From Campylobacter showae (GTDB lineage: Bacteria; Campylobacterota; Campylobacteria; Campylobacterales; Campylobacteraceae): 64,000 nt of DNA. The notes beneath the pieces were generated by a model. That model did not search any database and was not told where the DNA came from. It saw only the letters and a program-made list of their open reading frames with translations. Positions 34,413 through 42,813 of this stretch are shown piece by piece. The translations under genes and the position numbers were made by a program. The stretch lies in contig NZ_CP012544.1 of the NCBI RefSeq assembly GCF_004803815.1, positions 1,054,001 through 1,118,000 on the forward strand, in the 5' to 3' direction. The first letter of the stretch is position 1, and each line of letters starts with the position of its first letter.

Positions 34413-35756
34413 CTACTTTCTATCGTAGTCGTCGCTGATGCGCACGATATCGTCCTCACCCAGATACTCGCCCGTTTGTACTTCTATGACGATGAGGTCT
34501 GAGTTTGTGGCGTTTTCCAGACGGTGAGTCTGTCCTTTTTTTATATATATAGACTCGTTTCGTTTTATTTGCATCTCATTATCATCTATGGTTACTAGCG
34601 CCTCGCCCTCTACGACGACCCAGTGCTCGTTTCTTTTAAAATGCTTTTGCAAGCTCAGTCTTTTACCAGGCTTAACGACTATCTTTTTCATTTTGTAGCC
34701 GCTACCCTCGCCTAGCACCTCGTAGCTACCCCACGGACGGTACACGCTCGTGTGCGTTTCGCAAATTTCAGGCAATGAATTTGAAAAGTGCTTATAAACC
34801 TCTTTTACCTTTTGCGAACTGCCTTTTTTAGCGATCAAAAGCGCGTCTTTGGTGTCTACTACGAGCAAATTTTGCACATCCACGAGCGCGGTCGGTTTTT
34901 TAGTTAGAATGAAATTTTCGCTCGCGCCGATTTGTAGCGACTCGCCCTCGTTTTTTATCTTTTTACTCAGCTCGTCAAAGCTGCCCATATCGCTCCAGCC
35001 CGCATCCAGCGGCACCATTTTGATATTTAAGCTTTTTTGCATTAGGGCGTAGTCGATACTGATATCCTCGATCTTATCCATAAAATTCGGACTTATTTTT
35101 AGCAGGCAAGGCTCGTTTGCCGAGCCCTCTATCGCCGCCGCAACGTCCTTTACGATACTTGGCGCATATTTTTTCATCTCGCCCAAAAACACGCCCGCCT
35201 TAAAGCAAAACATACCGCTGTTAAAATAATACCCGCCCTCTTTTATAAATTTCGTCGCGGTTTCAAAATTTGGCTTTTCGATAAATCGCTCTACGTCGCC
35301 GTTTTTATCGGCCTTGATGTAGCCGTAGCCCGTGTTTGGTTCGTTAGGTTTTATGCCAAACGTCACCAAAAAGCCCTGGTTTGCATAGCTTTGCGCGATC
35401 AAAAGAGCCTTTTTGTATTCAGTCTCATCCTCAATTAAATGATCGCTCGGTGTAACGAGCAAAATTTCGTCCCCATCGCAGCAAAGCGCCGCAAACGTAA
35501 TCGCCGCGGCGGTGTTTTTACCAAATGGCTCAAGAATAAATTTATCTATTTTTTTACTACCGCATTCGTCAAGCGCCAAAAAGTAGTGCGCCTCGTTGCA
35601 AACGATGATCGTTTTTTGCGCGTGCACGTTGCGTCTAAGCGTAAGGTCAAAGAGCGATTTTCCGTTAAAAAGCCTAATGAATTGCTTTGGCATTAGCGTT
35701 CGCGACAACGGCCAAAGCCTCGTGCCCGAACCTCCGCAAAGTATAACGTTTGTCAT
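34413..35756 (-). CDS. manC: Bifunctional mannose-1-phosphate guanylyltransferase / mannose-6-phosphate isomerase
   Basis: A 447-residue ManC/AlgA-type enzyme making GDP-mannose. The nucleotidyltransferase domain starts C-G-G-S-G-T-R-L-W-P-L-S-R (about residues 7-19) and includes F-I-E-K-P (about 158). The C-terminal cupin phosphomannose isomerase domain carries R-P-W-G-S-Y-E, P-G-K-R-L-S-L-Q-K-H and H-W-V-V-V-E-G. It lies 3 bases after the phosphomannomutase gene, so the pathway steps mannose-6-P to mannose-1-P to GDP-mannose are adjacent. Confidence 0.92.
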   Translation of the reverse strand: MTNVILCGGSGTRLWPLSRTLMPKQFIRLFNGKSLFDLTLRRNVHAQKTIIVCNEAHYFLALDECGSKKIDKFILEPFGKNTAAAITFAALCCDGDEILLVTPSDHLIEDETEYKKALLIAQSYANQGFLVTFGIKPNEPNTGYGYIKADKNGDVERFIEKPNFETATKFIKEGGYYFNSGMFCFKAGVFLGEMKKYAPSIVKDVAAAIEGSANEPCLLKISPNFMDKIEDISIDYALMQKSLNIKMVPLDAGWSDMGSFDELSKKIKNEGESLQIGASENFILTKKPTALVDVQNLLVVDTKDALLIAKKGSSQKVKEVYKHFSNSLPEICETHTSVYRPWGSYEVLGEGSGYKMKKIVVKPGKRLSLQKHFKRNEHWVVVEGEALVTIDDNEMQIKRNESIYIKKGQTHRLENATNSDLIVIEVQTGEYLGEDDIVRISDDYDRK

Positions 35757-35759
35757 TTT

Positions 35760-37160
35760 TTACGCCTTTTGCTTTAAATTTTCGACCAAATTTAAAAATG
35801 TTTCTTGAAGCCGCGCCAGTAAATTTTGATCCTTGGTCTCAAATCTCGTAACGATAACAGGCGTCGTATTTGAGGCTCGTACTAGCGCCCAGCTACCGTC
35901 CTCAAATCTCACCCTAACTCCGTCTATGTCGATGATTTCGGCTATTTTACCTAGGCCTGCTAGCAAATTTTGCGCGTCGCCATTTTCGTAAATTCCAACC
36001 AAAACCTCTTTTAGCTTTGTAACTAGTTTAAATTTCTGTGCGTCGGTCGTTTTTATCTTTATCTCGTCGGTACTGAAAACTTTTGGCAGTTTATCTAGCT
36101 CGCCATCTAGGTTAAAGCCCTTTGCAACCAGCTCTAGCGCGCGAAACATCGCATATGTCGCATCGTCAAAGCCAAAATATCTCTCCTTAAAGAAAATATG
36201 CCCGCTCACCTCGGCCGCCATGTCGATATTTAGCTCTTTCATCGCCTTTTTGATATTGCTGTGACCGGTCTTACCCATGAAGCTTTTACCGCCGTGAGCG
36301 TCGATCTCGTCGTACATATTTTGCGAGCATTTGACCTCGCCGAGAACTCGCGGATTTTTCATCGCAAGGCTATATAGATAGGCTAGTTCGTCGCCTTTTA
36401 TGTTGCGTTTTTTGGTCAGAACCGCGATGCGGTCTCCGTCGCCGTCAAAGCCAAATCCTATGTCAAATTCGCCCTTGAGCACGGCCTTTAGATCGCTTAA
36501 ATTTTTCTCCTCGCTAGGGTCTGGATGATGGTTTGGGAAGTTTCCGTCGGGCTCGGGGTATAAAATTTTCGCATCCAAATTTAACGCCTCACAAATTTCG
36601 GGTAGCACTGCTCCAACTGCGCCGTTTGCACAGTCGATGACGATTTTAAGCGGTAAGGCTTTTAGATGCCCAAACTGCTCTATAAGAAAATTTTTATAAG
36701 GCGTCGCGATATCGAATTTTTCAGCCCTCGGATCATCCGGTATTTTCGTTTTTGCCGTGATATCAGCCAGTACGGCGATTTTTAACTTTTGCAAATCCTC
36801 ACCAAAATAGCTATCTTTAAAAATCGTGATTTTAAAGCCATTGTACTCTTTTGGATTATGAGAACCGGTTATCATTATATTTGCGTCAAATTTGTCTGAA
36901 AACACGCTAAAATACCCAACCGGAGTCGGTAGCAAGCCAATATCGTAGACTTTCATACCGGCCAAATTTAGCCCACTAACCAGCCAGCCGAAAATCTCAT
37001 TCGCGCTTAGTCTAGCGTCATATCCTACGCTAACGTTTTTTGCGCCTCGGCGTAGCATCCCTCGACCCAAATTTAACCCGATCGCTTTGACGCTGATTTC
37101 ATTTAGATCGCGCTCGTAAATACCGCGTATATCGTATTCTCTAAAAATTTCGTCTATCAA
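35760..37160 (-). CDS. manB: Phosphomannomutase/phosphoglucomutase (ManB/AlgC type)
   Basis: A 466-residue alpha-D-phosphohexomutase. Its N-terminal F-R-E-Y-D-I-R-G-I-Y, catalytic loop I-T-G-S-H-N-P-K-E-Y-N-G-F-K (phosphoserine in S-H-N-P), metal loop D-G-D-G-D-R and sugar-specificity loop G-E-V-S-G-H (here A-E-V-S-G-H-I-F) are visible. It supplies mannose-1-phosphate, and probably glucose-1-phosphate, for surface glycans. It is the first gene of the five-part mannose cluster on the minus strand. Confidence 0.92.
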   Translation of the reverse strand: MIDEIFREYDIRGIYERDLNEISVKAIGLNLGRGMLRRGAKNVSVGYDARLSANEIFGWLVSGLNLAGMKVYDIGLLPTPVGYFSVFSDKFDANIMITGSHNPKEYNGFKITIFKDSYFGEDLQKLKIAVLADITAKTKIPDDPRAEKFDIATPYKNFLIEQFGHLKALPLKIVIDCANGAVGAVLPEICEALNLDAKILYPEPDGNFPNHHPDPSEEKNLSDLKAVLKGEFDIGFGFDGDGDRIAVLTKKRNIKGDELAYLYSLAMKNPRVLGEVKCSQNMYDEIDAHGGKSFMGKTGHSNIKKAMKELNIDMAAEVSGHIFFKERYFGFDDATYAMFRALELVAKGFNLDGELDKLPKVFSTDEIKIKTTDAQKFKLVTKLKEVLVGIYENGDAQNLLAGLGKIAEIIDIDGVRVRFEDGSWALVRASNTTPVIVTRFETKDQNLLARLQETFLNLVENLKQKA

Positions 37161-37227
37161 AATTTTACCTTTATAAATTTATTTTATTTTAAGACGGTGT
37201 ATTTTAGCATTTTTGGGTTAAATTTTA

Positions 37228-37701
37228 CTAAACGGCGACGTCTCCGAGCTTTGCTTGGATAGCTTCTATCAAGCTTTGAGGCGCAATTTTGATCTGTTTT
37301 CCTCGCACGCCGGCGCTTACATAGACGTAGTCTTGCTTTAAAATCCTCTCATCAAAAAACGTCTCGAACGCCTTTTTCATCGCTATGGGCGAGCAGCCGC
37401 CCCTGATGTAGCCCGTCACTTTTTCAAGTTCTCTTAAGTTTAAAAGCTCGCATTTTTTATGCCCGCTAAGTCTAGCCAGAGCCTTTAAATTTAAGCTCAA
37501 ATCGCCCTGTATGCACGCTACGACGTAGCCTCTAGGCTCGCATTCGCAGACGATAGTTTTATATATTTTTTCTATTTGCTCGCCGCAAACGGCAGCTACG
37601 TGAACGGCGCTCAGATCGCTTTCGTCCACTTCGTATTCAACTAGCTCGTATGGGATATGTTTGCCGTCCAGAAACCTCGCGGCATTTGTTTTATGTACCA
37701 T
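37228..37701 (-). CDS. ybaK: Cys-tRNA(Pro) deacylase YbaK
   Basis: A 157-residue editing enzyme that hydrolyses Cys-tRNA(Pro) made in error. It has the YbaK family layout with K-T-I-V-C-E (about 45-50), G-D-L-S-L-N-L-K-A-L-A, and G-Y-I-R-G-G-C-S-P (about 107-115). The ATG at 37701 has a good ribosome binding site (AGGAAAG on the minus strand). A 14-codon upstream extension in the same frame was rejected. It is separate from the glycan cluster. Confidence 0.88.
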   Translation of the reverse strand: MVHKTNAARFLDGKHIPYELVEYEVDESDLSAVHVAAVCGEQIEKIYKTIVCECEPRGYVVACIQGDLSLNLKALARLSGHKKCELLNLRELEKVTGYIRGGCSPIAMKKAFETFFDERILKQDYVYVSAGVRGKQIKIAPQSLIEAIQAKLGDVAV

Positions 37702-37819
37702 TGCTTTCCTATTTTTAAAAAATTTATGGCATAAATATAACATAAGTTCTTAAAAAACAGTATAAGTGATAAACCAATAAACAAAAAATAACATTTAAAA
37801 GCACACAAGGTATTGCCAG

Positions 37820-37919
37820 CCGTGAACAAGTATATTAAAATGATTTTGTCGTAGACCGAAGGTTTTAAGCCTTGTCTAGATGTTGCAGGGGCTTGATAGC
37901 CCGTACTTGTGATTGCCAT
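37820..37919 (-). pseudogene. Truncated phage gene 5' end (capsid-like N-terminus)
   Basis: A strong ribosome binding site (AAAAGGAGC on the minus strand) precedes an ATG at 37919. The translation starts M-A-I-T-S-T-G-Y-Q-A-P-A-T-S-R-Q and continues to about K-I-I-L-I, then becomes hydrophobic AT-rich filler that runs into ybaK. The start resembles N-termini of SU10-type phage major capsid proteins, a tentative likeness. Everything after about 30 codons appears to have been lost. Confidence 0.4.
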
Positions 37920-38087
37920 AATTGCTCCTTTTGTATGGTTTAGGGCAATTATTGCTCAAGGTGCAGTGTCAAATCTACCTAGTTTTGGGGCATATTGGAG
38001 ACAAATAGTGTCAAAATATACACAATTTGGGGAAAATCGGAAAAATTTTATTAAATCTAGCAGAGTAGGGGCGATTTATCCGCCCTT

Positions 38088-38450
38088 TTATTTTTGCTTC
38101 TTATCGTCTTTTTGCGTATTCTTGGCAGTTATAGCGACTAGTCGCCTTTTTGCCGCATTGATCGCCGCAAGCTTCGTTTTTGTAGAGATGTCTTTGCTGA
38201 TGATGGTTTTTTGTAGTATATTGCCGATTTTTTCGGCATCGTCTAGTTCTATTATCTTTTCTACTAGACGATCGGCGGGATTTTGTGATATAATACTATC
38301 AGTGGCAGACGAATACGCCTCGCCAGCGGAATTTGCGTCCTGCTTTAGCGCAGTTTTATCGGCGGCGCTTAAAGGTGTTGGGAGCGTGGATGTCCCAGCC
38401 GTCTGCCGTTTTACATTAGCGACCGACCCCGCTTTATTTGCGGTAGCCAT
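38088..38450 (-). CDS. Prophage-remnant hypothetical protein, 120 residues
   Basis: An Ala/Lys/Asp-rich, mostly helical protein beginning M-A-T-A-N-K-A-G-S-V-A-N and ending in a Lys-rich tail. No domain was recognised. The size and position between a minor-head-like gene and a capsid-like start would suit a phage scaffold or decoration protein, which is a guess from context. A GC-rich inverted repeat (CGACCGG/CCGGTCG, about 38,461-38,502) lies in its upstream gap. Confidence 0.45.
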   Translation of the reverse strand: MATANKAGSVANVKRQTAGTSTLPTPLSAADKTALKQDANSAGEAYSSATDSIISQNPADRLVEKIIELDDAEKIGNILQKTIISKDISTKTKLAAINAAKRRLVAITAKNTQKDDKKQK

Positions 38451-38531
38451 CGTCCGGCTTTCGACCGGAGTGTCGGTTGAGGCGCGCCGACCGGTCGCTT
38501 TTTCTAGCTCGGTGTTCCCTAAAAGCTTATC

Positions 38532-39200
38532 TTACCTTCTTTCAAGCTCTTTTATTCTCTTATCTTTATTGTTTTTTGTGACGTGAACTATTTGACCATC
38601 GCTTTTTCTGACGCCTATCTCGCCTACTTTTTTATCGTCTAGGTGTTTTACCATCAAAGCGTTTTCGTCTATGTTATTCTTAAAAAAATGCGTCGGGTTG
38701 TCTTTTATCTCTTTGATCACGCGAAATACGTCCGCCTCGCTTTTAAACATTTCGGGATGCTTTAACGCTAGGCTCTTTAAATTTGCTATCCATTCGTCGC
38801 TTAATACGCCGCTTAAATCGTTTATCCATTTCTCGACTTCAAATTTATGCCGCGCGTATTGTTTTGCCGAGCCGCCGTCTCTCATCGTCCAGCCTTCGCC
38901 CTTTACGACTTCTTGTTTTGCTTCTGCTTGCTCTAGCTTACTTCCTTGCTCGGCCGTTTCACCTTGCGTTTCTTTTATGATTTGCCTTATTTCGGGAATT
39001 ATTTCGGTTTTGAATTTTTCAAGACCTGTTTTTGTTAGGCTATCCATATTCTCTTTAGGGATAGCGTCGATATTTCTAATCACTACGCTTAGATCGCCCA
39101 CATTTCTTAGCGCATTTGCTATGTGGTTTTTTAGGGCTTGGTTGTTGCCTAGATAAGGTATGCGGGATTTTAACTTATTTACTATACGGTTTCTAGCCAT
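38532..39200 (-). CDS. Phage-derived protein with PBECR-like (barnase/EndoU/colicin-type) C-terminus
   Basis: A 222-residue protein. The N-terminal two thirds are helical and charged with an E-Q-A-E-A-K-Q-E linker. The last 80 residues (from L-K-H-P-E-M-F-K on, with H-F-F-K-N-N, M-V-K-H-L-D-D-K-K-V-G-E-I-G-V and I-V-H-V-T-K) look like the phage nuclease-like domains (PBECR/MuF C-terminal family) found in Campylobacter Mu-like phages, which are toxin-like RNases. The start has a poor ribosome binding site, so it may be the 3' part of a longer phage gene. Activity is unknown. Confidence 0.5.
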   Translation of the reverse strand: MARNRIVNKLKSRIPYLGNNQALKNHIANALRNVGDLSVVIRNIDAIPKENMDSLTKTGLEKFKTEIIPEIRQIIKETQGETAEQGSKLEQAEAKQEVVKGEGWTMRDGGSAKQYARHKFEVEKWINDLSGVLSDEWIANLKSLALKHPEMFKSEADVFRVIKEIKDNPTHFFKNNIDENALMVKHLDDKKVGEIGVRKSDGQIVHVTKNNKDKRIKELERR

Positions 39201-39222
39201 TACTTTAAAAGCTAAATATACT

Positions 39223-39239
39223 TTGGCACAGAAAATGCT
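39223..39239 (+). promoter_or_regulatory. Sigma-54-like promoter match upstream of fliL
   Basis: TTGGCAC followed by AGAAAATGCT gives the GG-N10-GC spacing of a -24/-12 promoter and is close to consensus. It points toward fliL, 149 bases away, but a TATAAT lies nearer. It may also be chance at the edge of the phage remnant. Confidence 0.35.
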
Positions 39240-39355
39240 AGGAATAGTATGCTAATAATGGTTGCTATTTAACAATTTAAAAAATAAAATGCCTCAAAAA
39301 ATTAAGCATTTCAAGGCTCCAAAATGCATTGTTTTGGGAAAAAGAAAATTTAAGA

Positions 39356-39361
39356 TATAAT
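39356..39361 (+). promoter_or_regulatory. Probable vegetative promoter -10 of fliL
   Basis: TATAAT within GATATAATTATA, 27 bases upstream of the fliL ATG; AAGGAGA at 39378-39384 is the ribosome binding site. Confidence 0.5.
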
Positions 39362-39387
39362 TATATTTAAAAATTTAAGGAGAATAT

Positions 39388-39921
39388 ATGGCTGAAGAAA
39401 TTTCAGAAAATCAAGGCAAAAAGGGAAACGGGCTGGTTCTCATCATCATCATTGTTATTTTACTGCTTCTTTTGGTGGTCGGCGGACTTTTGGCGTTCTT
39501 ACTAATGGGCGGCAATGAAGAGAATGCGCAAGCGCAAACGGCACAGGTTCAAACCGAGCAAGTCCAAGCCGCAGCACCTAAAAATACGGCAGGCAAGCGC
39601 TCAAACGACTATGTAAATATGGGCCCGGTTTATCCGCTCGATCAGTTTATCGTAAATTTGCTTAGCGAAAGCGGTTCGAGATACCTAAAAACAAAAGTTG
39701 ATCTAGAGCTTAGCGCCGATACGTTAACACCGGAAATCGACAAGAAAAAGCCGCTAATAAGGGATATCGTCGTTTCTACACTATCATCTAAAACGTACGA
39801 AGAGGTAAGCACTCAAAAAGGCAAAAATCGCCTAAAAGACGAGATAGTCGACCGCCTAAACGAGGTTTTGGCCGACGGTCACATAAAAAACATCTACTTT
39901 ACCGACTTTGTGGTGCAATGA
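39388..39921 (+). CDS. fliL: Flagellar basal-body protein FliL
   Basis: A 177-residue single-pass membrane protein: a short cytoplasmic N-terminus, a very hydrophobic helix (about residues 14-38, rich in I, L and V), an Ala/Gln/Thr-rich linker (45-70) and the FliL domain beginning about [11 protein letters not shown] (84-94) with [11 protein letters not shown]. FliL surrounds the stator and affects motor torque. It overlaps acpS by 4 bases (ATGA). Confidence 0.88.
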   Translation: MAEEISENQGKKGNGLVLIIIIVILLLLLVVGGLLAFLLMGGNEENAQAQTAQVQTEQVQAAAPKNTAGKRSNDYVNMGPVYPLDQFIVNLLSESGSRYLKTKVDLELSADTLTPEIDKKKPLIRDIVVSTLSSKTYEEVSTQKGKNRLKDEIVDRLNEVLADGHIKNIYFTDFVVQ

Positions 39922-40271
39922 TCGGCATAGATATCGTAGCGATCTCGCGAATCTCAAGGCTTAAAGAGCGACGAGGCGAGGATTTTTTGAGATATTTTTT
40001 AAGCGACGACGAGATAAATATCGCAAAAACGGACGCTACGATAGCGGGATTTTTCGCAGCTAAAGAGGCTATCAGCAAAGCTCTTGGCTGCGGGATCTCG
40101 GCCGAGTTTTCATTCTTTGACGCTCAAATTTACAAAGACGACAAAAACGCCCCCAAAGTAAAGCTTTCAGAAAAAATCATCAAAAACTTTAACCTAAAAG
40201 ACGCGCAAATCACCATCAGTCACGACGGAGGCTTTGCTATCGCCGCTGCGATACTGCAAAGAGCGGATTAG
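39918..40271 (+). CDS. acpS: Holo-[acyl-carrier-protein] synthase
   Basis: A 117-residue trimeric phosphopantetheinyl transferase. [12 protein letters not shown] (catalytic Asp in G-I-D-I-V) and [13 protein letters not shown] are both present, as is the C-terminal [10 protein letters not shown]. It attaches 4'-phosphopantetheine to ACP for fatty acid synthesis. It is coupled to fliL through the ATGA overlap. Confidence 0.93.
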   Translation: MIGIDIVAISRISRLKERRGEDFLRYFLSDDEINIAKTDATIAGFFAAKEAISKALGCGISAEFSFFDAQIYKDDKNAPKVKLSEKIIKNFNLKDAQITISHDGGFAIAAAILQRAD

Positions 40272-40556
40272 ACTTTTAAATTTAGCTCGGATATGGGCTG
40301 AAATTTACCGCTAAATCAAATCATGTTTAGCCAAATTTAACAACCTCTATAAACCCTGTTTTGCTCGACAAACGCAAGCCAAATTTGATACTGTTTTTGT
40401 CCAAGCCTTTTTACATTACTCAAATTTAAAGCTAGCAAACCAAACCGTAGCTGCAAATTTAATCGCACTACAGCACTAACCGACTTTTATCAAATTTCCT
40501 CTCGCGCAGATCGCTTTTTATGATTCACGAATAAATTTTACCGCAACCACACCACA
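40272..40556. other. Intergenic, no gene seen
   Basis: Holds several AAATTT words (for example GCCAAATTTAAC and AGCCAAATTTGA) and no supported frame. Confidence 0.5.
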
Positions 40557-40808
40557 TCATCTCTTTTTGTCGTTGCTGCTGATCTGTAGTAGTAGCGCCC
40601 GCTCGCCGATATTTTGCCGCAATTTTTCAAACTCCGGCCCGCTATAATCCTCGTCGTCGCCGCAATAAAAGCTGTTTGTCACAAGCTCGCACTCTAGCTC
40701 CATACCGCCTTGGATATTGTCCGAATGTCTTAAAATTTTATTTTCACTGCGCTGCTCGCAAAAATCATCCGCCATCTGCCAATATGCGTCGATTTCGTCA
40801 TCGATCAT
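40557..40808 (-). CDS. Possible small acidic hypothetical protein, 83 residues
   Basis: An open frame beginning M-I-D-D-E-I-D-A-Y-W with several acidic clusters and three cysteines. It has no recognised domain, and its ribosome binding site is weak. It lies alone between acpS and the pilin remnant. The composition is protein-like rather than that of an accidental frame, but it may be a remnant. Confidence 0.35.
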   Translation of the reverse strand: MIDDEIDAYWQMADDFCEQRSENKILRHSDNIQGGMELECELVTNSFYCGDDEDYSGPEFEKLRQNIGERALLLQISSNDKKR

Positions 40809-40989
40809 CTAGGTGTCACCGACCAAATCTACAACACTGCTTAGTTACAAAATTTAAATTTTAAAATTGAATACCGATTTGCATAAGTTATCCTGTTTTT
40901 TAAATCACTTTTTTAATCTTAATCGTTAAAAAATAGTTATTATATATCTATTTCTAATATTTTTACTTGTAATTAACTTTACTTTTAGA

Positions 40990-40995
40990 TATAAT
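40990..40995 (+). promoter_or_regulatory. Intact promoter -10 before the broken prepilin gene
   Basis: TATAAT in T-T-T-T-A-G-A-TATAAT, 32 bases upstream of the ATG at 41027; AAAAAGGAG (41014-41022) is an excellent ribosome binding site. Confidence 0.5.
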
Positions 40996-41026
40996 CCCGA
41001 AAATTTTAGACTAAAAAAGGAGAAAC

Positions 41027-41732
41027 ATGAAACAAAACGGCTTTTTGAGAAAGATTAGAATGAATTGCGCAAGATCGGAGACAATGAATTTTACTCGTGC
41101 ATTTACGATGATTTAGCTAATATTCGTCATCGTCATAATAGGTATCATAGCCGCCGTAGCCATACCTAGACTGCAAGCCAGCAGGGACGATGCGTGGGCG
41201 GTCGCGATGGCTACGCAGATCAAATCCACTATAAACGACGTAATAAATCACGTAAACGCTACAGGTAATACTAACATTAAATTTAAAAACCCATCCTGCC
41301 ATTTCTAATTTCTACGGCCCCGTAGATATGACGTCAAGTATCGGTATAAAAATCGTAGAGGATACGTATCAGATGTTTCCGAGAGGTTGGCTTACAAATT
41401 CAAGTAGTGTTCTGGCTTCGTGGGCGGATGGCGGTGCAGTACCTATATATTCAAAAAAAGCAAGCATGGGTAGCGGCAATCTGTGCGTATATATAGCATC
41501 CTCCAATATAGACAACATTCCTTTTACGCCCGAACATCCGGCAAGACCCGGTATAACCATAGCGGCTGGAAACGTAGGGCACATAGGCGGCATGATGAAT
41601 GACGGAGAGGATAGAAGATGCGATATTTTAAGAAGCCTCTTAAAAAAAGCATTTCCTACGGAAGTAACTCCTCCTGGCTACCACACGACTAACTTCATAG
41701 ACGTACCAGCATTTCCGAAAGCAAAATTGTAG
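41027..41732 (+). pseudogene. Type IV prepilin/pseudopilin gene, broken by an amber codon and a frameshift
   Basis: From the ATG at 41027 the frame reads through M-N-F-T-R-A-F-T-M-I, then a TAG (41114-41116), then L-I-F-V-I-V-I-I-G-I-I-A-A-V-A-I-P-R-L. This is the prepilin N-terminus with its near-invariant Glu5 codon (GAG) changed to TAG. The frame then runs on for about 60 codons and shifts by one base within AAAAACCC (41285-41292), after which the pilin C-terminal region continues in the frame ending at 41732. Two cysteines (C-V-Y and R-R-C-D) could form the usual C-terminal disulfide. Promoter and ribosome binding site are intact, so the decay looks recent. It may once have supplied the fibre subunit for the cts machinery. 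Confidence 0.82.
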
Positions 41733-41840
41733 AATTTTGCGCGGCGACTCTGGGCGCAGACGCATTAAATTTAGCGCCACGGCTCGCTTTCGTGCAAGCA
41801 AAATATAAATCCAATAACACCTCGTTAAAATAAAGCGATT

Positions 41841-42452
41841 TCACTTCTGTAAAGTCGGCAGATGCCAACCTAGATAATACGCCGCAAGTCTAAACACGAC
41901 GCCAAACGCAAAAAGCCCCATAACCCAAAACATGCTCGTAAATCCCGCATAATCCATCGCAAAATATATAAGCCCCACGACAATGCTAACCGTCGCATAA
42001 AGCCCCGTTTTTAGGCACCATGGGATCTCATTAAACAACACGTCGCGTATCATGCCCCCACCCACGCCGTTGCAAAGTGCGAGCAGTACGACGCCAAAGA
42101 CGTTGTAGCCAAACTGTAGCGCCACGATCGCTCCGACGATAGAAAAGCTCACTAGATCCACGGCGTCGGTGGTAACGAAAAGGAATTTTTTCTCGATGTC
42201 GCTTCGCTTGTGCAGGCGCAAAAAAGCCGAGAGAAAGAGCATCGCCATCACGATGATGCACGGAGCGTAGTGCGTGAACGAATACGGCGGGCGCGAGACG
42301 ATAGCATCGCGCATAAATCCGCCTCCAAGTGCAGTCAGAAGCGCAGCGATAAAGATACCCAGCCAGTCGCAGTCGCGCTTAACCGCGAAGATAAATCCGC
42401 TCGTGGCTGCGGAGGCGATGCCGATGTATTCGGCTACGAGGAGCGCAGTCAT
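41841..42452 (-). CDS. TRIC/UPF0126 family membrane channel protein
   Basis: A 203-residue protein with seven hydrophobic helices and two copies of the glycine-rich family motif, A-L-G-G-G-F-M-R-D (about 40-48) and G-V-G-G-G-M-I-R-D (about 128-136). Bacterial members form trimeric monovalent cation channels related to animal TRIC channels. It is monocistronic, convergent with the pilin pseudogene. Confidence 0.85.
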   Translation of the reverse strand: MTALLVAEYIGIASAATSGFIFAVKRDCDWLGIFIAALLTALGGGFMRDAIVSRPPYSFTHYAPCIIVMAMLFLSAFLRLHKRSDIEKKFLFVTTDAVDLVSFSIVGAIVALQFGYNVFGVVLLALCNGVGGGMIRDVLFNEIPWCLKTGLYATVSIVVGLIYFAMDYAGFTSMFWVMGLFAFGVVFRLAAYYLGWHLPTLQK

Positions 42453-42813
42453 TTTTAGCCTTAAGTTTTTAAACGAGATTTTACATTTTTAAAATAAAAA
42501 AGCAGTTGAATTTAAATGAAATTTAGCGTACAAAAGAGAGGGCGAAATATGCGAAAAAAGAGTAAAATTGAAGTGTATTTTCGAAATATACAAGTACGAA
42601 TTTTACCGCTTTTACCCAGTCTAGAGACTTACGTATTTATTTAGAGCGAAGCAAAATTTGGCCATACCGACGAACTCGACATGGTCGCCGTGAGTAAAAT
42701 CATCGCCACAAGGAGAACTTAGACGCGTAAACATCAAAATATAACACATCCGCCGTCTAAACTATCTAAAGTAGTATATACGCCGGTGCAAAATACGCCG
42801 CCGCGCCAAAAAA
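42453..42813. other. Intergenic region between TRIC gene and acnB
   Basis: No full gene. A short plus-strand frame at about 42,646-42,722 (ending K-I-I-A-T-R-R-T) reads like protein but cannot be matched to a family and may be the tail of a lost gene. Confidence 0.4.

Larger units (their letters stand above)
37800..39200. mobile_element. Prophage remnant (part of a head module)
   Basis: Three minus-strand frames unlike chromosomal Campylobacter genes sit between ybaK and fliL: a 222-codon gene, a 120-codon gene and the first 30-35 codons of a third. The order (minor-head-like protein with a nuclease-like tail, small scaffold-sized protein, capsid-like N-terminus) resembles a phage head module. 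No integrase, transposase or flanking repeat was recognised, and the last gene breaks off into AT-rich DNA before ybaK. The exact edges are not defined. The phage assignment is inference. Confidence 0.5.

Noticed and set aside
37641-37919. 92-codon frame reading from the phage-like start into ybaK
   Set aside because: Only the first 30 or so codons look like protein; the rest is AT-rich filler and overlaps the ybaK 5' end, so it is treated as a truncated fragment.
41114-41116. Amber codon as a coded unusual amino acid (pyrrolysine-like) in the prepilin
   Set aside because: No other gene in the window uses in-frame TAG, a frameshift follows in the same gene, and the site is simply Glu5 mutated.
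42646-42722. Short protein-like fragment upstream of acnB
   Set aside because: Only about 25 codons, with no recognisable family. Recorded as a possible gene tail but not called.
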